Notes: generated from the sequence alone by a model not told the origin. Shown: positions 46,421 through 57,720, counted from the stretch's first letter. The stretch is DNA of 64,000 nt from Wyeomyia smithii (GCF_029784165.1 NC_073696.1:25860358-25924357); one strand, 5' to 3'. Made by a program: numbers and translations.

Positions 46421-47256
46421 TGTGGAACTGCTCAGTTAAAAAGTAATTTTAAGTTATATTAAAAAATGAGCAAACATATTGAAAACTTCAAAGTTTACAG
46501 AATAGTAAACTTAAATTTTGTTTTCCTCGAATTGATAAAGATGTCACTTAGTCTAGTCTGACTAAACGGTGTTAAAAAAATTCAATAACACTGATCGACA
46601 AAAGCGAAAAAAAAGTTGCCCTAAAGCTCAAAATGGTTGCCCTCCAAAGGTTTTACAGCTTTTTAACCATTCCTGTGAATTTTGCTGCTTTTAGAGAATG
46701 CAGAAATGCATCAGAAGGCCGCCGAGGAATTGCTTATCGGATTCGTCGCTTTTACGTTTGCATAGGGAAAAACTTTTGGAAAAGTTATCTTTGCTAGGGA
46801 CACCAAATCTCACAGGAATGGTTGAAAACCTACCTACCATCTCTCATGTTTTCCAGTTCGAGCGCTAGGACAAAACTTGGATTTTGAATGATGAAAGTGC
46901 TATGAAAGAAGGATTACTATTTTAAACATAATTGCATTTTAACCAAAAGAATCAGTTCAGAAGTTTATTAAATTATTATTTACAAAGACATTTCGAGTTT
47001 GACCTTTATATCATTTGTATCTATCGCGCTACTATTACCTGCAATATAATCTGTGTAAATGAATGCATCAAGATTTTAGTTTTTAACATTTTTGATTTTC
47101 TCGTCCTTGTCGGTTTATCGATATCTGAATACCTACGTTACTCTTCGTCGACCAGGTAAGCACTTTGCGATCAGCTGCTGAAGGGTACTTCGTTAGCGTA
47201 CGCTCCAACGTTTCAAATCATTGTAATGCTTCTAATGCTTAGGAACATTTATTTTA
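46421..47256. other. No gene seen
   Basis: Remainder of the hAT-like element interior; AT-rich with no supportable frame. Confidence 0.4.
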
Positions 47257-47400
47257 TTTTTCGAAATTTCGCGAAATTTAGAGCGAAATTTAGAGACCAA
47301 TTTCGTTTCGTCTCGAGAACTCGAAATCCACCTTGATTTCGTTTCGACAAATTTGGCGAAACCGAAATTAAGGGTTAATTTCGTTTCGACACCATAAAAG
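47257..47400. repeat. Subterminal GCGAAATTT repeats (right)
   Basis: TTTCGCGAAATTTAGAGCGAAATTT and AATTTCGTTTCG repeats match the left array, consistent with both being arms of one element. Confidence 0.75.
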
Positions 47401-47428
47401 CCAGTTTCGCACACCCCTAGTCGAAGTT

Positions 47429-48639
47429 GAATTTAAACTTACAGATGAATAATACAGACGCAATTTTGCAAACAGTAAAGGTGTATTCTCAACTCACATG
47501 TGAATAATGCAGCTCGTATTGTGTAAAAAACTTACTAATAGTTTAATTTTGAAGATTCCCCACGATTAAACAAAAAAAACTTCAGTGGTGCGGGATTATC
47601 TCCAACTGCAAATTATGAAATCTGCTTGCTTCTGGAAGTCAAATTAAAGCAAGAATCAGTGTTCTCGCCGCTTCTGCACATGTGATTGTATTTTACAAAT
47701 ATGCTGTTCCGAGTTTGTAGCTTGTAAAAAACATCGCTGAGTTGGATGTATCGAGTAGAATATTCAAAACTACTTGACTTCACCCCCTTGGATTTTTTGT
47801 GACATCGCTCCACTGACGCAAAAGTGTCATCTTCTGGCTCGAAAATCAGAAAATTTTTTGAATTTACTCAGTTCCACAGCGTCCTAATACTGAGAAATTC
47901 TGATCCGGTGGATTAAAAAGTTTTATGGTGCAAATTGTTATAAACCGGAATTTGAGACAAAGAAGCCTGATGAAGGATAATCAATGGGCATAATAACAAC
48001 TAATGTACCGATACACATTTTATTGTGGAAAGTAAATGGTATTTTCGAACCTCAGGATTTCTGTTCAGATTTAATCGCGTACCAACCTGGAGGGTGGAGA
48101 GGTTGTGGGACTACGTTTTAATTTAGTATGTTGGCATGCTATGGAAAGTGACCCCTAAAATATTATCTACTCAAATGCTCAAAATCTTGCTTCAACCTTT
48201 TTTTGTTCACAGACAAGAAAATGCAAACAATTAGAATGAAGAGTTCGGAACGATGCTGCTGCGAAGTCGACAAATAAATTCTCTTTATCATGACGATCCA
48301 ATATTGAATAAAGTTTGATATCTTCTTCAAAAGTAATTTTGCATTCGAAGCAAAATACGTCCATTTCTACAAAATCGTATTAAAATTTCGCATTTTCACA
48401 GTCCGATTTTTGATGAAAATCATCAATACTGCGTATTAGAGTGGCAAAAAGATGTATGAGCAAAATTTACTTTTCAAATTTGTTTAGAAGTATGGCTCGA
48501 AAGTTTCGTCTTCTCGAAAAATTCCCAATGTAAAATTTCAGCTTAATCGTGAACACGTTCCTCAATGCGGTCGAAGTTTCATCTTTTCGACCGACGGAAA
48601 AAAGTACATTACCTAATTATTTTTTTTTATATTTTTTTT
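47429..48639. other. No gene seen
   Basis: AT-rich sequence right of the hAT-like element, without recognisable coding or repeat structure. Confidence 0.4.
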
Positions 48640-48865
48640 AATTCTTCATGTTTAAATAAAAAAGATTTTTTTGTAGAAAAACAAAATTATTATCTAGAAT
48701 TTTGTCGAATATGTCACACCAATCGGACAATTCTTTTTGGCTCTGAAAATATTTGTTATCATCAAGACATGTGTATAAAAACATTCTTCCTTTTCCACAA
48801 AGTGACCTGTATTGCCCATAGAAACATATTTGCAAAGTTTCAGCCAGATCAAAAATGATCGATTA
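48640..48865 (+). repeat. Dispersed repeat, diverged pair with 46180-46420
   Basis: It has the same order of phrases as at 46.2-46.4 kb at perhaps 65-75% similarity by eye. Just after it, GGAGCACTCATGGGTAACTCACTTCCAC (48932, in two parts) echoes 40.52 kb. Confidence 0.55.
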
Positions 48866-49115
48866 AAATGAATTAAACATTCTGCCGTTTCTTCTAAACC
48901 ACATTTCGAGTGAAATTCATGAACTAACAAAAGGAGCACTCATGGGTAACTCACTTCCACCTTTCCCTATGTTTTAAAATTAAAATCTTGACTCAAACTT
49001 TTCTCATTCCGCAAATAAAATTGGTATCAATGAATAACAATAAAAAATTTCTTTATAGTCAATAACTGACAATTATTAAATTTTTTTATTTTTGAAATAT
49101 TCTTTCTATTCAGAA

Positions 49116-49990
49116 CTAGCTGACCCGGCAAACTTCGTACCGCCGCCTTGAGTTTTATTGACTGTTGTATTGCAGAAACTGAAATATCTAACTGCTGCTA
49201 AAAAACATACCTACGATATGTTACGGCTCTGATTTGTTTTTAGTTTTTTTTTTCAATCCTGCACTCGTAAAATTCTACGTTTTTATTTCATTGAACATTA
49301 TGAAGCACCTTTCAACCATAACCAAATCATTTCAATACATTTCTGAAAATAAACAGTCATTCTTCTGAATATTTTGAAGGAAATTATTACATTATTTTTT
49401 CAATTATTCAAAAGCTTGGCTTAGTGCAAATAAAGTAATATTCTTTTGCCTGGCCAATCTCACTGGAACAGGTTTTATGAAAAACTTCAGAGTTCTAAAT
49501 AATTCAAGCTTCAAATTCGGAATATACGAAACATGTGAAAGTGGTTAATACGGTCCTAGCCACTAAATTCTATATATTCCACAATGTCGGGGTCAGGGTC
49601 ACGTGAATATGCGACATAGAGCTGTCCATGTGAGAAGCATGAATACTCGGAGTTTAAGCCACAAATTTTCAGTGACTGTCCTTGGGTTTTATCAATAGTC
49701 ATCGCGAATGCGCGACGCACGGGAAATTGCAGACGTTTAAAATTTAACGGCAAATCGGTAGGAGTAATCGAGATACGCGGGATTATTACGACTTCTTCTT
49801 TGTAGTTTCCTGTCGGAATTGTCGCTTCAAGGACATTTGCTATTGGGTAGTGGCAGCAATGCATCTGTTCGGTGGTAAATTTGACCTTAAATCTATAAAG
49901 AAGTAGTATTTGAAAATATTTGATTAGCATTTTTCACTCAATTGAGTATTTAATTTATTATACTTTATTTTTCTTTTGTTCAAGACTCGT
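49116..49990 (-). mobile_element. Helitron 3' terminal part
   Basis: Read on minus, the helicase fragment is followed by about 430 bases and then GGTACGAAGTTTGCCGGGTC AGCTAG, a terminus of the CTRR type. A T follows, as expected for insertion between A and T. The 5' end was not located, so this is a partial or truncated element. Confidence 0.65.
49556..49930 (-). pseudogene. Helitron Pif1-type helicase, C-terminal fragment
   Basis: The reading NVLEATIPTGNYKEEVVIIP, then RISITPTDLPLNFKRLQFPV, then RRAFAMTIDKTQGQSL contains the conserved helicase motif (AMTI.KSQGQ.L). HGQLYVAYSRDPDP and VEYIEF follow, as at the end of Helitron Rep/helicase proteins. All upstream domains (Rep, helicase motifs I-III) are missing here. 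It unwinds DNA during rolling-circle transposition in intact elements. Confidence 0.8.
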
Positions 49991-50994
49991 TTAAAGACTA
50001 TGGAAACTAAGTGTGTAACTGACGATTTTGAGATATATGGTATCAGGTAGGTCGGCTAAAAATCCATGGCTTATAACGGCACGTTCCCCTCACATGTGGA
50101 GGATTTGTGCCTAATTATGGGATATATGGGGTGTCGAACGTCGTGCATTTCGAACTCGTCTAATATTCTATCTTCAGTGTTGCGAAGCCTGACACTTTTA
50201 TTGACCTGCTATTACTTGTGTCTTAACTCGCAAAACTGGAACAAAAACAACGAATTTAATTTTAATTCAACGGCATGTTGAGTACTTGAACATTCCACTT
50301 ACAACAACTTCATCTGAACAAAAAACACTTCGACCACAGCAGAAATTTGTCAAAGTCAACTGGAAGATAAGCAAGAATCAGTTAGATCATGTAGATTAGG
50401 GAACATTCCTTTTATAAAATACCCTTAGCGGCATCTTCGTTAGATGCATTCCCACTACATGTGGAAGAAAATTATTCGAAACCAACTGAAACCAGTATGA
50501 ATACTCCTCAGAATTCTTGCAAAAACACATTATTATTTTTAATCTATTATGTTTATTACGTACCGACAGTGTCTTCTTCTTTCTTGAAAAACAGTCACAG
50601 CACAAATTAACAGAAACCGACGTTGAATTTAAGTGGAATCAACAGAAACCAATACGAAAATCGCATAGAACTATTCCGTAAAATAATAAAAAAAATGAAG
50701 GCTATCGTTTAAGTACGCCCCGGTGATGAAAACTTGTTTCGAATTTTTCCGATCAAAGGCAACAAAAAATCGTTACTCACTAAAACTCCCAGAAAACCTC
50801 CCAGTTTCACAGCAATCTTGCAATTCTTGCAACGAAGGGCGGAAAATATCAAGGGTTGGTTTTTAACGTTTTATAACTTTTCCAGTTGATTTTCGTTATT
50901 GCCATGGCATAGTGACAATTTGGTTTTATCCTGAACAAAAATTCTCGCAAAACCTAATGGCCAACCATTTTTCGGGTATCTTTTTTTTTTCAAA

Positions 50995-51260
50995 CATACA
51001 TGATACCAATTGTTTTTCACGTGTGACATAAAGCTGTTTATGCGAGAATATGCATGTTTTAGGTTTAATGCCACCAGTTATCAGGGCTTTGGGCATTATC
51101 GAATATCACCCAACTGCGGAGCGCGAAGGTACATACAGACGTTTGAAAGTAAATGGTAAATTGGTAGGTACACGGAGCTTCGAAATTTTCGCTTCAATGA
51201 CATTAATATTTAATCTGCATTTTGAGGCAGATCTCCTGCCTAAGCACAGTGCAATTGACA
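50995..51260 (-). pseudogene. Second, more decayed copy of the Helitron helicase end
   Basis: The DNA aligns by eye with 49620-49860 (GCATGTTTTAGGTTTAATGCCACCAGTTATCAG compared with GCATGAATACTCGGAGTTTAAGCCACAAATTTTCAG, each read in two parts), and continues through TTGGTAGGTACACGGAGCTTCG. No frame is open on minus. It may be the continuation or a neighbouring copy of the same Helitron family. Confidence 0.5.
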
Positions 51261-52947
51261 CTTCGCAACATTATAGTTTTCAATTCAACATTCAACAATT
51301 AATTGTAAATCCAGAGATTTGTAGGAATGCAATAGTGTCTATTTAACGAAACATGAACAGAAATCAATGTTTTTTGAGAAGCAAAAACTACACGTTTCTT
51401 TCACCAGCTAACAGAATCATAGCAGCATGAGAAAATGTCAATGATCTAAGTCAGTGTGCATTTTAGAGAAAATTGAACAGATTGATTAGATCCGAGCAAT
51501 GGTAAATTAAATCATCGCACATGTAGTGTTATTCTTTTTCTTTCTTTTCATTTATCAGATAAATAAAACGATTATATGCAACTTTGCTCAAATAAGGCAA
51601 AAATTTAATTTACATTATCAAGTATATGCCCTTGAATAAAATCAAAGCCACGTTGAGAGTATTCACATGCATGTCGAGTTTGCTGCTACCACGCTATAGC
51701 GCTTTTGCATAGAAAAGGTGCAGTAGGCAGCGAAAACGAATATCACTTTATATGTGAATCAGGTGCTCAACAACGACGCCTCAATAACGACGCTACAACA
51801 GCTTGTCTACCGCTCATAGCCTGCAATCATAGTAATCTAATGACGTTGTTTTTGGAGTAAAAGGCGGGAAAAGGCGTAAATGTATTTCAATTTTTTTTTT
51901 AAAATTTATCAGTTGATTATTGTTATTTTTATGGCTTATTAACTCGTCGAAGATCAAGACAAAACAAACACAAAAAGAATCATTCAAATCCGTTGATTCT
52001 ATTTGGAGTGAAACGCCGTTATACAGACACCAACTTATTTTTATTTAATAGATGGTGAAAAAAAGTTGAAGTTGCAGAAAAAAGCAAAGCAAATTTTTTT
52101 TTCGAAAACGGGAACCGGGTAATACATTTTTTTCCAGCTGCACAAAAAAGAGTAGAATGTATATCAAGAATTTTGTATTTTTTTTTACTTCAGCAAAATT
52201 TTTAAATCTTAACCAAGTATTGAACGGCTGTAGTTGACATAAACACTGACATTAGAAAATGTAATCTTTCAATGGTGCGAGCGTTAAGTTTTTATTTTTC
52301 TAGAACGAACGGGTCTTCCAAAAGTGCAAGAAGCTGGTAATGAAATGAGAGTAATTGTTTCTGCAAAGGAGGCAACAACAGAGACATCAAATCAACAGAA
52401 TAGTTGGTCGTGGAATTTAAATTGATGTTAAACAGATTTCCTAGTCAATTTGTTATTAGCACACAAAAGCATTAATAATGTCGAGATAATAATTTCTGTT
52501 AATGTCACAGCGCTATTTTTTAGCGTTCCGAAGAAGGAAGCCATAAAACTTTCACTAGACTGGCTTCTTTCCCAACGATGTAGTATTACTTTATATCAAG
52601 GTAAATTTTTATAAACAGACGAATGGAACCATTTTTATTCATTCTCCATTTTTATTTATTCTCAGCTTTTAATAGCAAACTTTGAAAATAAATTAGTAGA
52701 AAACACAATCAATATAATGTAATCGGTCGATATTTTTGGTATTTTAGAACAAGGTGATCTAGATAAGTTTTCAATAATTTCAACTGGCTTCAAAGTGACA
52801 AAGTTCTCGTTCTCCTTAAATAACATGTGCTTTTAGGGAACTAATTGTACGTTCTGGAAAAACATGAAACAACTGGCCGCACTATTCTTTAGCTATCCCA
52901 ATCCTAAGCAACCAAGGCTCATAATGTAACAAACTGGACTTCAGATA
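51261..52947. other. No gene seen
   Basis: AT-rich, probably old Helitron-related or other repeat sequence. TAATGTCACAGCGCTATTTT at 52502 is shared with 40.39 kb. No coding sequence was found. Confidence 0.4.
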
Positions 52948-53258
52948 ACACAGTGCAACAATTTTTTTACCTTACCTTCTATGTATGATATTTCGATGTA
53001 TTTTGACGCAAAAACAAATTCCTCAGAGTTTGAGATATGTGGACAAACTCTCAGAATTTTGATATTTGGTTTCAAAACAAAATGCGTCGAAAAAACATCG
53101 AAGATTTCCGATTTCTGTAAAAATTCAAAATGGCGCCATCGTTGCTTCTTAAGGTGAAATGTGTCCAAACTCGGGATTTTTTTTTGCGTCAAAACGCATA
53201 AAAAAATCATACATAGAAGCCTAGGCAGAAGAGAATGAAATTTTTTGTTGTACTGTGT
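52948..53258. mobile_element. MITE with ACACAGTGCAACAA ends
   Basis: The left end ACACAGTGCAACAATTTTTT and the inverted right end ACACAGTACAACAAAAAATT face each other. The inner arms share TTCTATGTATGAT and TTTTGACGCAAAAA. The length is about 311 bp. The target duplication is not clear. Confidence 0.75.
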
Positions 53259-53439
53259 AATCAAGCTAGGGGAAATTATACAAAAATTTGTTAACAAAAT
53301 AGAAAATGGCATTTTCGCAAGGAGCTGAATGCAGCCAATCGATACAAAGCCAATAGAAGAAAATTGATCAATACTGATAATACTTTTCTATGTGTGTGTT
53401 TCTATTTTTTCGTGTTCAGCCTTTATGTGGGAATATTTG

Positions 53440-53775
53440 TACACTAAGGTCGCTTTTTACGCGGGTTTTTTTTTACGCGGCTTTTTTACGCGGATTCCGG
53501 AATTTACGCGTTTTTTTTTACGCGGATCCCGGAATTTACGCGGTTTTTTTACGCGGATTCCGGAATTTACGCGTTTTTTTTTACGTGGATTCCGGAGTTT
53601 ACGCGGTATTTTTTTTTGCCCGAATTGCGGTTTCCTTTCACTCGGAATGCAAAATTAACGATGGTTTTTTTTACGCGGATTCCGGAATTTACGCGGTTTT
53701 TTACGCGGATTCCGGAATTTACGCGGTTTTTTTTACGCGGCACGTGTCCCCCGCGTAAAAAGCGACTTTAGTGTA
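53440..53775. mobile_element. MITE with internal ACGCGG/CCGGAATT array, copy 2
   Basis: It has the same TACACTAA(A/G)GTCGCTTTTTACGCG ends as 2619-2922, in opposite orientation. The interior holds about eight units of ACGCGGATTCCGGAATTT with variable T-runs. The T-run and unit number differ between the two copies. A relic of the same family is at 54349-54435. Confidence 0.9.
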
Positions 53776-53907
53776 GGACTACGTCTTATTATAGTAGGAT
53801 GGTATGTGGTTGCTACCAATGAGCGGCTGTTCCTTGTTGTATACTGCGGCTTAAGCTTGGAAGACAACCAAATTCTGTTCGTGTTGACAGACGTGACAAT
53901 GTGAACT

Positions 53908-54190
53908 AGGGATGTTACGGATATCCGCATCCGCATCCGCATCATACCATGCGGATACTGAAAAACAAAATATCGCTTCATAAAATTTTGTAGAAAAATT
54001 GCTCTGCTCGCCCAAATAACTTTTGCATTGGGGAGGGACATGGTCATGTGAAATAAGCAAAATAAAATACAAGGGATGCTACGAATATTCTGCATGAATA
54101 TTGACATCCGCATCTACATCTGCATCCGTAATCACATACCCGCATCCGCATCTGCAGATGTCTGAAAAATCACATCCGTAACATTCCTGA
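53908..54190. mobile_element. hAT MITE rich in GCATCC repeats
   Basis: The ends are AGGGATGTTACGGATAT and, inverted, TCAGGAATGTTACGGATG. An exact 8-bp duplication TGTGAACT flanks it (53900-53907 and 54191-54198). Both arms carry CCGCATCCGCATC hexamer repeats. Confidence 0.88.
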
Positions 54191-55559
54191 TGTGAACTAT
54201 TAAAACCAAGTATTTGAAGCGATTCTGCTGTAAATTCGACAAATAACCCGTCTTTATCAAGACGATACAATAGTTTTTTTTTATTCAAATTAATTCTGCA
54301 TGTTTGGCGGATTACATCGATTCGCGATGCTTAGCATATAGAAAAAAAGAGTAAATTCCAAAATCCGGGTGAAAACCCGTGGTGAGATAAGTAAGCGCAA
54401 AAAACTGCGTAAATTCCAAAATCCGCTTAAATTACTAGTATTTTTTTACAATCATTTCTACAAAATAATTTCGAAAAAGACACAAGAACAGGGTTGTATT
54501 CACTTACAAATGAAGATGAAAATAAAATGTTCAGGTCTCGGTCTGAATCCGTCTGAAAATTGCCGCGTTGAAACTCACGTAAAAATCATTCAATAACATC
54601 TTCTGAATATATGTAATGGCTTTGAAAAAGGCTGTGATTGTTGAGCGTGACATAATGCCGTATTATTTGCTATATACTTAATAAGAGTGGGCGAAAAAAT
54701 CAATCAATGGTAACTAGGAGAGAAAGACAGCGGAGCACGATTATTTACGCAATTCAACAGTTCACTGTTCAACGTTTCATCCTGCGACTACGGTAAATTT
54801 GGTAAAAAATCAAATTTATTTCTTTTTGGCAAACATAAGAATGCTTCTGTGAAGTCAAAACGAATGAATCATCTTGTTCAAGACGATTAAATAATGAAGT
54901 TTAATAATTTTTACTTAACGAATTATGTATTTTTAGCAAAATACACCTATTTCGATTGAAATCTTATTTGAAATTTCATATACACACTTTTGATGAACAT
55001 TGTCACTACTGCACTATTATAGAGGCTTCAAACTACAGTTTCACATTGAGTAGTCCTACGTCTATAACACGATTATTGATTTGAACGTTAGTAATGTCCA
55101 AACAAAGCGGGGAAAAAATCGCAGCCCTGATTAATCTAAAAAAATTGGGATTAGTAGGTTCGAATCCCAGAAATAAAAATAGGGTATTTAATCTATTACT
55201 ACCCTCCTTTGGTTAGCAGTAGAATCTTGTTGAACTAATTTTAAGCATACTTGGCCATTGTTAGTTTTGTAAATTTTATTTAAAAAAAGTTGTAACAAGC
55301 TAAGCCGAACTGTAATAAGTTATCACATTAGTTCTTTAATTGGCCGATACGCATGTGTTTTCGTCAATATTTGGTTTACTTCGTCAAAAAGATGTTTTGA
55401 ATCTAGAGTAGGTAGGCAAATTAGTGCTGAGGATATTTTTCTTGCTGTTAATTTATTTGATTTTTCACTCGATCATTTTGCGTTGTTACCAAAAACAGAA
55501 ATAATGTTACAACAAAACAGTTGGTATTTTGAATCAATAACAAGAAAGAAAGATATAAA
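54191..55559. other. No gene seen; small repeat relics
   Basis: 54349-54435 is a relic of the ACGCGG MITE. At 55161-55173 GGTTCGAATCCC is a good Pol III B box, but no A box was seen upstream, so it may be a SINE fragment. The rest is AT-rich. Confidence 0.4.
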
Positions 55560-56236
55560 GAATTTTGGAAGATAAGTGGAGTAAACAAAATAAAACGTAC
55601 ATTCGCTCCGACTCTACTCAGCAGCGGTTAAAATTGGCTCGGACCGGCCAAAAGTGGGTTCGTGCATTTTCAATTTGGAGCACATGGAGCACTTCAAACG
55701 GTTTTCACAATCCGTGGATCTTTTTGTGGCCCAGATCTTTCAATCACCATCCCCCCTGTTCCTCCCACTAGCTACTTTTGGGTGGGTGGTTGGTTGTGTG
55801 ACGCATATTTCCTCGTTGCTTAAGACTGATGCGCAAAATGCGCCCGCCAACCGACAAAGACGACGACGTTGTGGACACGCACCGTGCGTCTCCATTACGC
55901 TCCCCATGCTAGCCGCCGCGCCGCTGCCTCCTACGATAGGGCAGCAATCGCCCATAAAATTATGAGTCGTTGGCGTTTCGCAATTATGAGGGAATGTTCA
56001 ACGAGCGTTTTAACGACTTTTATAGCAGACATCGAATCTAAATTTAAGACTGATCGCTTTGCCGACACACATCTGGTATGTCTACTTTCGGTGGCGAAAA
56101 GTCAAATCCTGATCTAACCGTTCCGGTTGGCTTAACTAGCAGCAGAGATGTAAAAAAGGCCGAAACCTTCCATTCAAAATGCCACCGCCAGAAAACACGA
56201 TCGATACTTTCTACGGACATATTTCACTCCCAATCA

Positions 56237-56242
56237 TTTATT
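56237..56242 (-). terminator. Candidate poly(A) signal downstream of the sarcolamban-like ORF
   Basis: The minus strand reads AATAAA in TAATAATAATAAATGATTGG, about 460 bases after the stop codon. Other AT-rich candidates are possible. Confidence 0.35.
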
Positions 56243-56700
56243 ATTATTACATTTTTCCGCGGAGACAACTTTTAGCAAAAAGATAAATTACGATACTTAC
56301 TCATTCTGATGACGGTGGTCTCGGTGCTACAATGTTGCGACATTGGTGCAGAAGAGCACTCCGCAGCGTGCACTAGACAGGACAGACGTGGTTGTGACTG
56401 CATTTGTAGGCGTGTGTGCTCTCGCTTTCGTGCTCTTGCGTGCGTGCGTGAAGAACCCAAACGTACAAAAGAAAACTTAAGCTGGAATCCTAGTGAATTC
56501 TAAAGGGTGCATTTGTTTTAAATGGTTGGTTAGGTGTAGTGGTAAAAGGTTATGCATTTGCTTTTTTCCGCATGGTGCTGCGATCCTGATATCGTTCTCA
56601 TTCGTTCGCTATCCGCTCACACGATCTCGCAATCTCTATCTCTCTTCTTTTCATTTTCGCTCCCCTACAGTTAGGCTAAACAATTAGGCTACGAAGTCGC

Positions 56701-56790
56701 CTAGTTAAATCCTTCGTATATTAGCCACAGCAGAAATAGCAAACCGATCAGGATCAAGAACGTGGTCGCGAGATTCCTGGTTTCACTCAT
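56701..56790 (-). CDS. scl: Sarcolamban-like SERCA-regulating transmembrane micropeptide (29 aa)
   Basis: The ATG is at 56790-56788 and the stop TAG at 56703-56701. The peptide begins MSETRNLATTFLILIG, continues LLFLLWLIYE and ends GFN. The polar N-terminus of seven residues (S, E, R, N) precedes a single hydrophobic helix of about 20 residues (FLILIGLLFLLWLIY) with a very short C-terminal tail. This layout, the MSE.RNL.TTF start, the LLFLL core and a Tyr near the end match the insect sarcolambans (28-29 aa), which bind SERCA in the sarcoplasmic reticulum and dampen Ca2+ uptake in heart and muscle. A at -3 of the ATG suits initiation. On minus, CCGTTTTTCTAG (ends 56889) is a good splice acceptor 99 bases upstream, so the ORF may lie in an internal or last exon. 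Length is equal to the family's. Drosophila carries two such ORFs in one transcript; I did not find a second one here. Homology is by recalled pattern, not by a search. Confidence 0.85.
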   Translation of the reverse strand: MSETRNLATTFLILIGLLFLLWLIYEGFN

Positions 56791-56888
56791 CCTGAACTAG
56801 TGTGGGCTTTGGACACGTAGTTGTTTGCGAGCGTGCGTTGTGGTGCGATTTGGCTGCGCCTTTTTTTGTTTCGTGCAATGTTACAACA

Positions 56889-56900
56889 CTAGAAAAACGG
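56889..56900 (-). other. Candidate splice acceptor upstream of the micropeptide ORF
   Basis: The minus strand reads TTTCCGTTTTTCTAG followed by TGTTGTAAC. The pyrimidine tract and AG fit an intron end, implying a non-coding 5' exon further right. Confidence 0.4.
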
Positions 56901-57528
56901 AAATCGGAAAGATATTAATCACCAAAGTGCACTGACACTGAAGAACGGGGGTTGATGGGACGAAAATGAATCGGTGAAAAACGGCCAACAGATTGGCTTA
57001 ATCACAAAAAAGAAAAGCTTACATTTATTTCACAAACTTTCCCGGAGAGTTGCGCGATGTTTTCCAGCAGACAGTACGATAGATACTGACAGTCGGATGG
57101 AAAAAGATAATTTTTGTCTAAAAATACCAATATTTTTCCGCTATATAATGCACGTACCAAAAGAAGTTATATGCTGCTTATGTGTGCTCTTGTTTTTGTT
57201 CCTTTTTTTTTCGCTCGTTTTTTCTTTTGGTCCACTAACGGGTGTGGCCTTTCGTTTGCCCGTCCATCCGGCCGTCCATCGGTGTGCGTCCTGCGGACCG
57301 ACCGACCGGAGTTGCGCGTGCTGCATACTGCGGATTTTAAAAATACCGCCTGGTTTCGATCGAAAGTAAACAAATAACATCGATTTTCAAGTAATGCCCC
57401 ATGGCAAAACAAGGTTGCGCGCTTTGTCGCACTGATGGTTCCGTAATGTGTTTTCATATTCACAAGCTCGCGCGGCTGTGTTGTGTTGTGCTGTGAAGTT
57501 TCAGCTCTTTTGCCACCACTAACTGTAC

Positions 57529-57537
57529 GAACTGATG
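57529..57537 (-). promoter_or_regulatory. Possible initiator for the sarcolamban-like transcript
   Basis: The minus strand reads ACATCAGTTCG, a TCAGT initiator (A at 57533). It lies in GC-richer, repeat-poor DNA with no TATA box. A nearer alternative, TTCAGTGTCAG, lies at about 56935-56945. Confidence 0.25.
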
Positions 57538-57720
57538 TGTGACAAGAACCGGACAGAACGGTGTCTTAGCACTTCGATTTGCTGCTGTGCAGCAGAGCTA
57601 GTCGTGCGTGAAACGACGGTTGAAAGGGTTTTCCGTTCGGGGGTAATTTAATTGGCATTAATATTCGGTTTTCAACCAGACGCTTTTACGCACCTGGTAA
57701 GCTGACAGCGAAGTTCCGCA

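Larger units (their letters stand above)
41196..47420. mobile_element. 6.2-kb hAT-like element with nested insertions
   Basis: The left end is AAGGCTGTGCGAGATTTCG and the right end, inverted, is CTAGGGGTGTGCGAAAC. Near-identical 8-bp flanks TCGAGGTT (41188-41195) and TCGAAGTT (47421-47428) suggest an old hAT target duplication. Both subterminal regions are packed with CGAAATTTCG-type palindromic repeats. No transposase of its own was recognised between them. The centre holds two further nested elements. Confidence 0.65.
55560..57720 (-). other. Repeat-poor island holding the micropeptide gene
   Basis: Base composition and the lack of recognisable transposon sequence set this 2.1-kb stretch apart from its surroundings. 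Open frames of 60-130 codons occur on both strands (for example 56974-57369 and 57167-57463), but none has domain character. They are expected by chance in GC-richer DNA. Confidence 0.5.

Noticed and set aside
53440..53775. CRISPR array
   Set aside because: The units are contiguous and vary in T-run length, there are no unique spacers, and the context is eukaryotic transposon DNA.
55161..55173. tRNA gene suggested by GGTTCGAATCCC
   Set aside because: No A box or acceptor stem upstream within 80 bases.
56974..57463. Overlapping ORFs of 87-131 codons beside the micropeptide
   Set aside because: GC-richer DNA keeps several frames open. Translations are low-complexity or basic and have no domain. 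The micropeptide ORF is the only one with a recognisable pattern.
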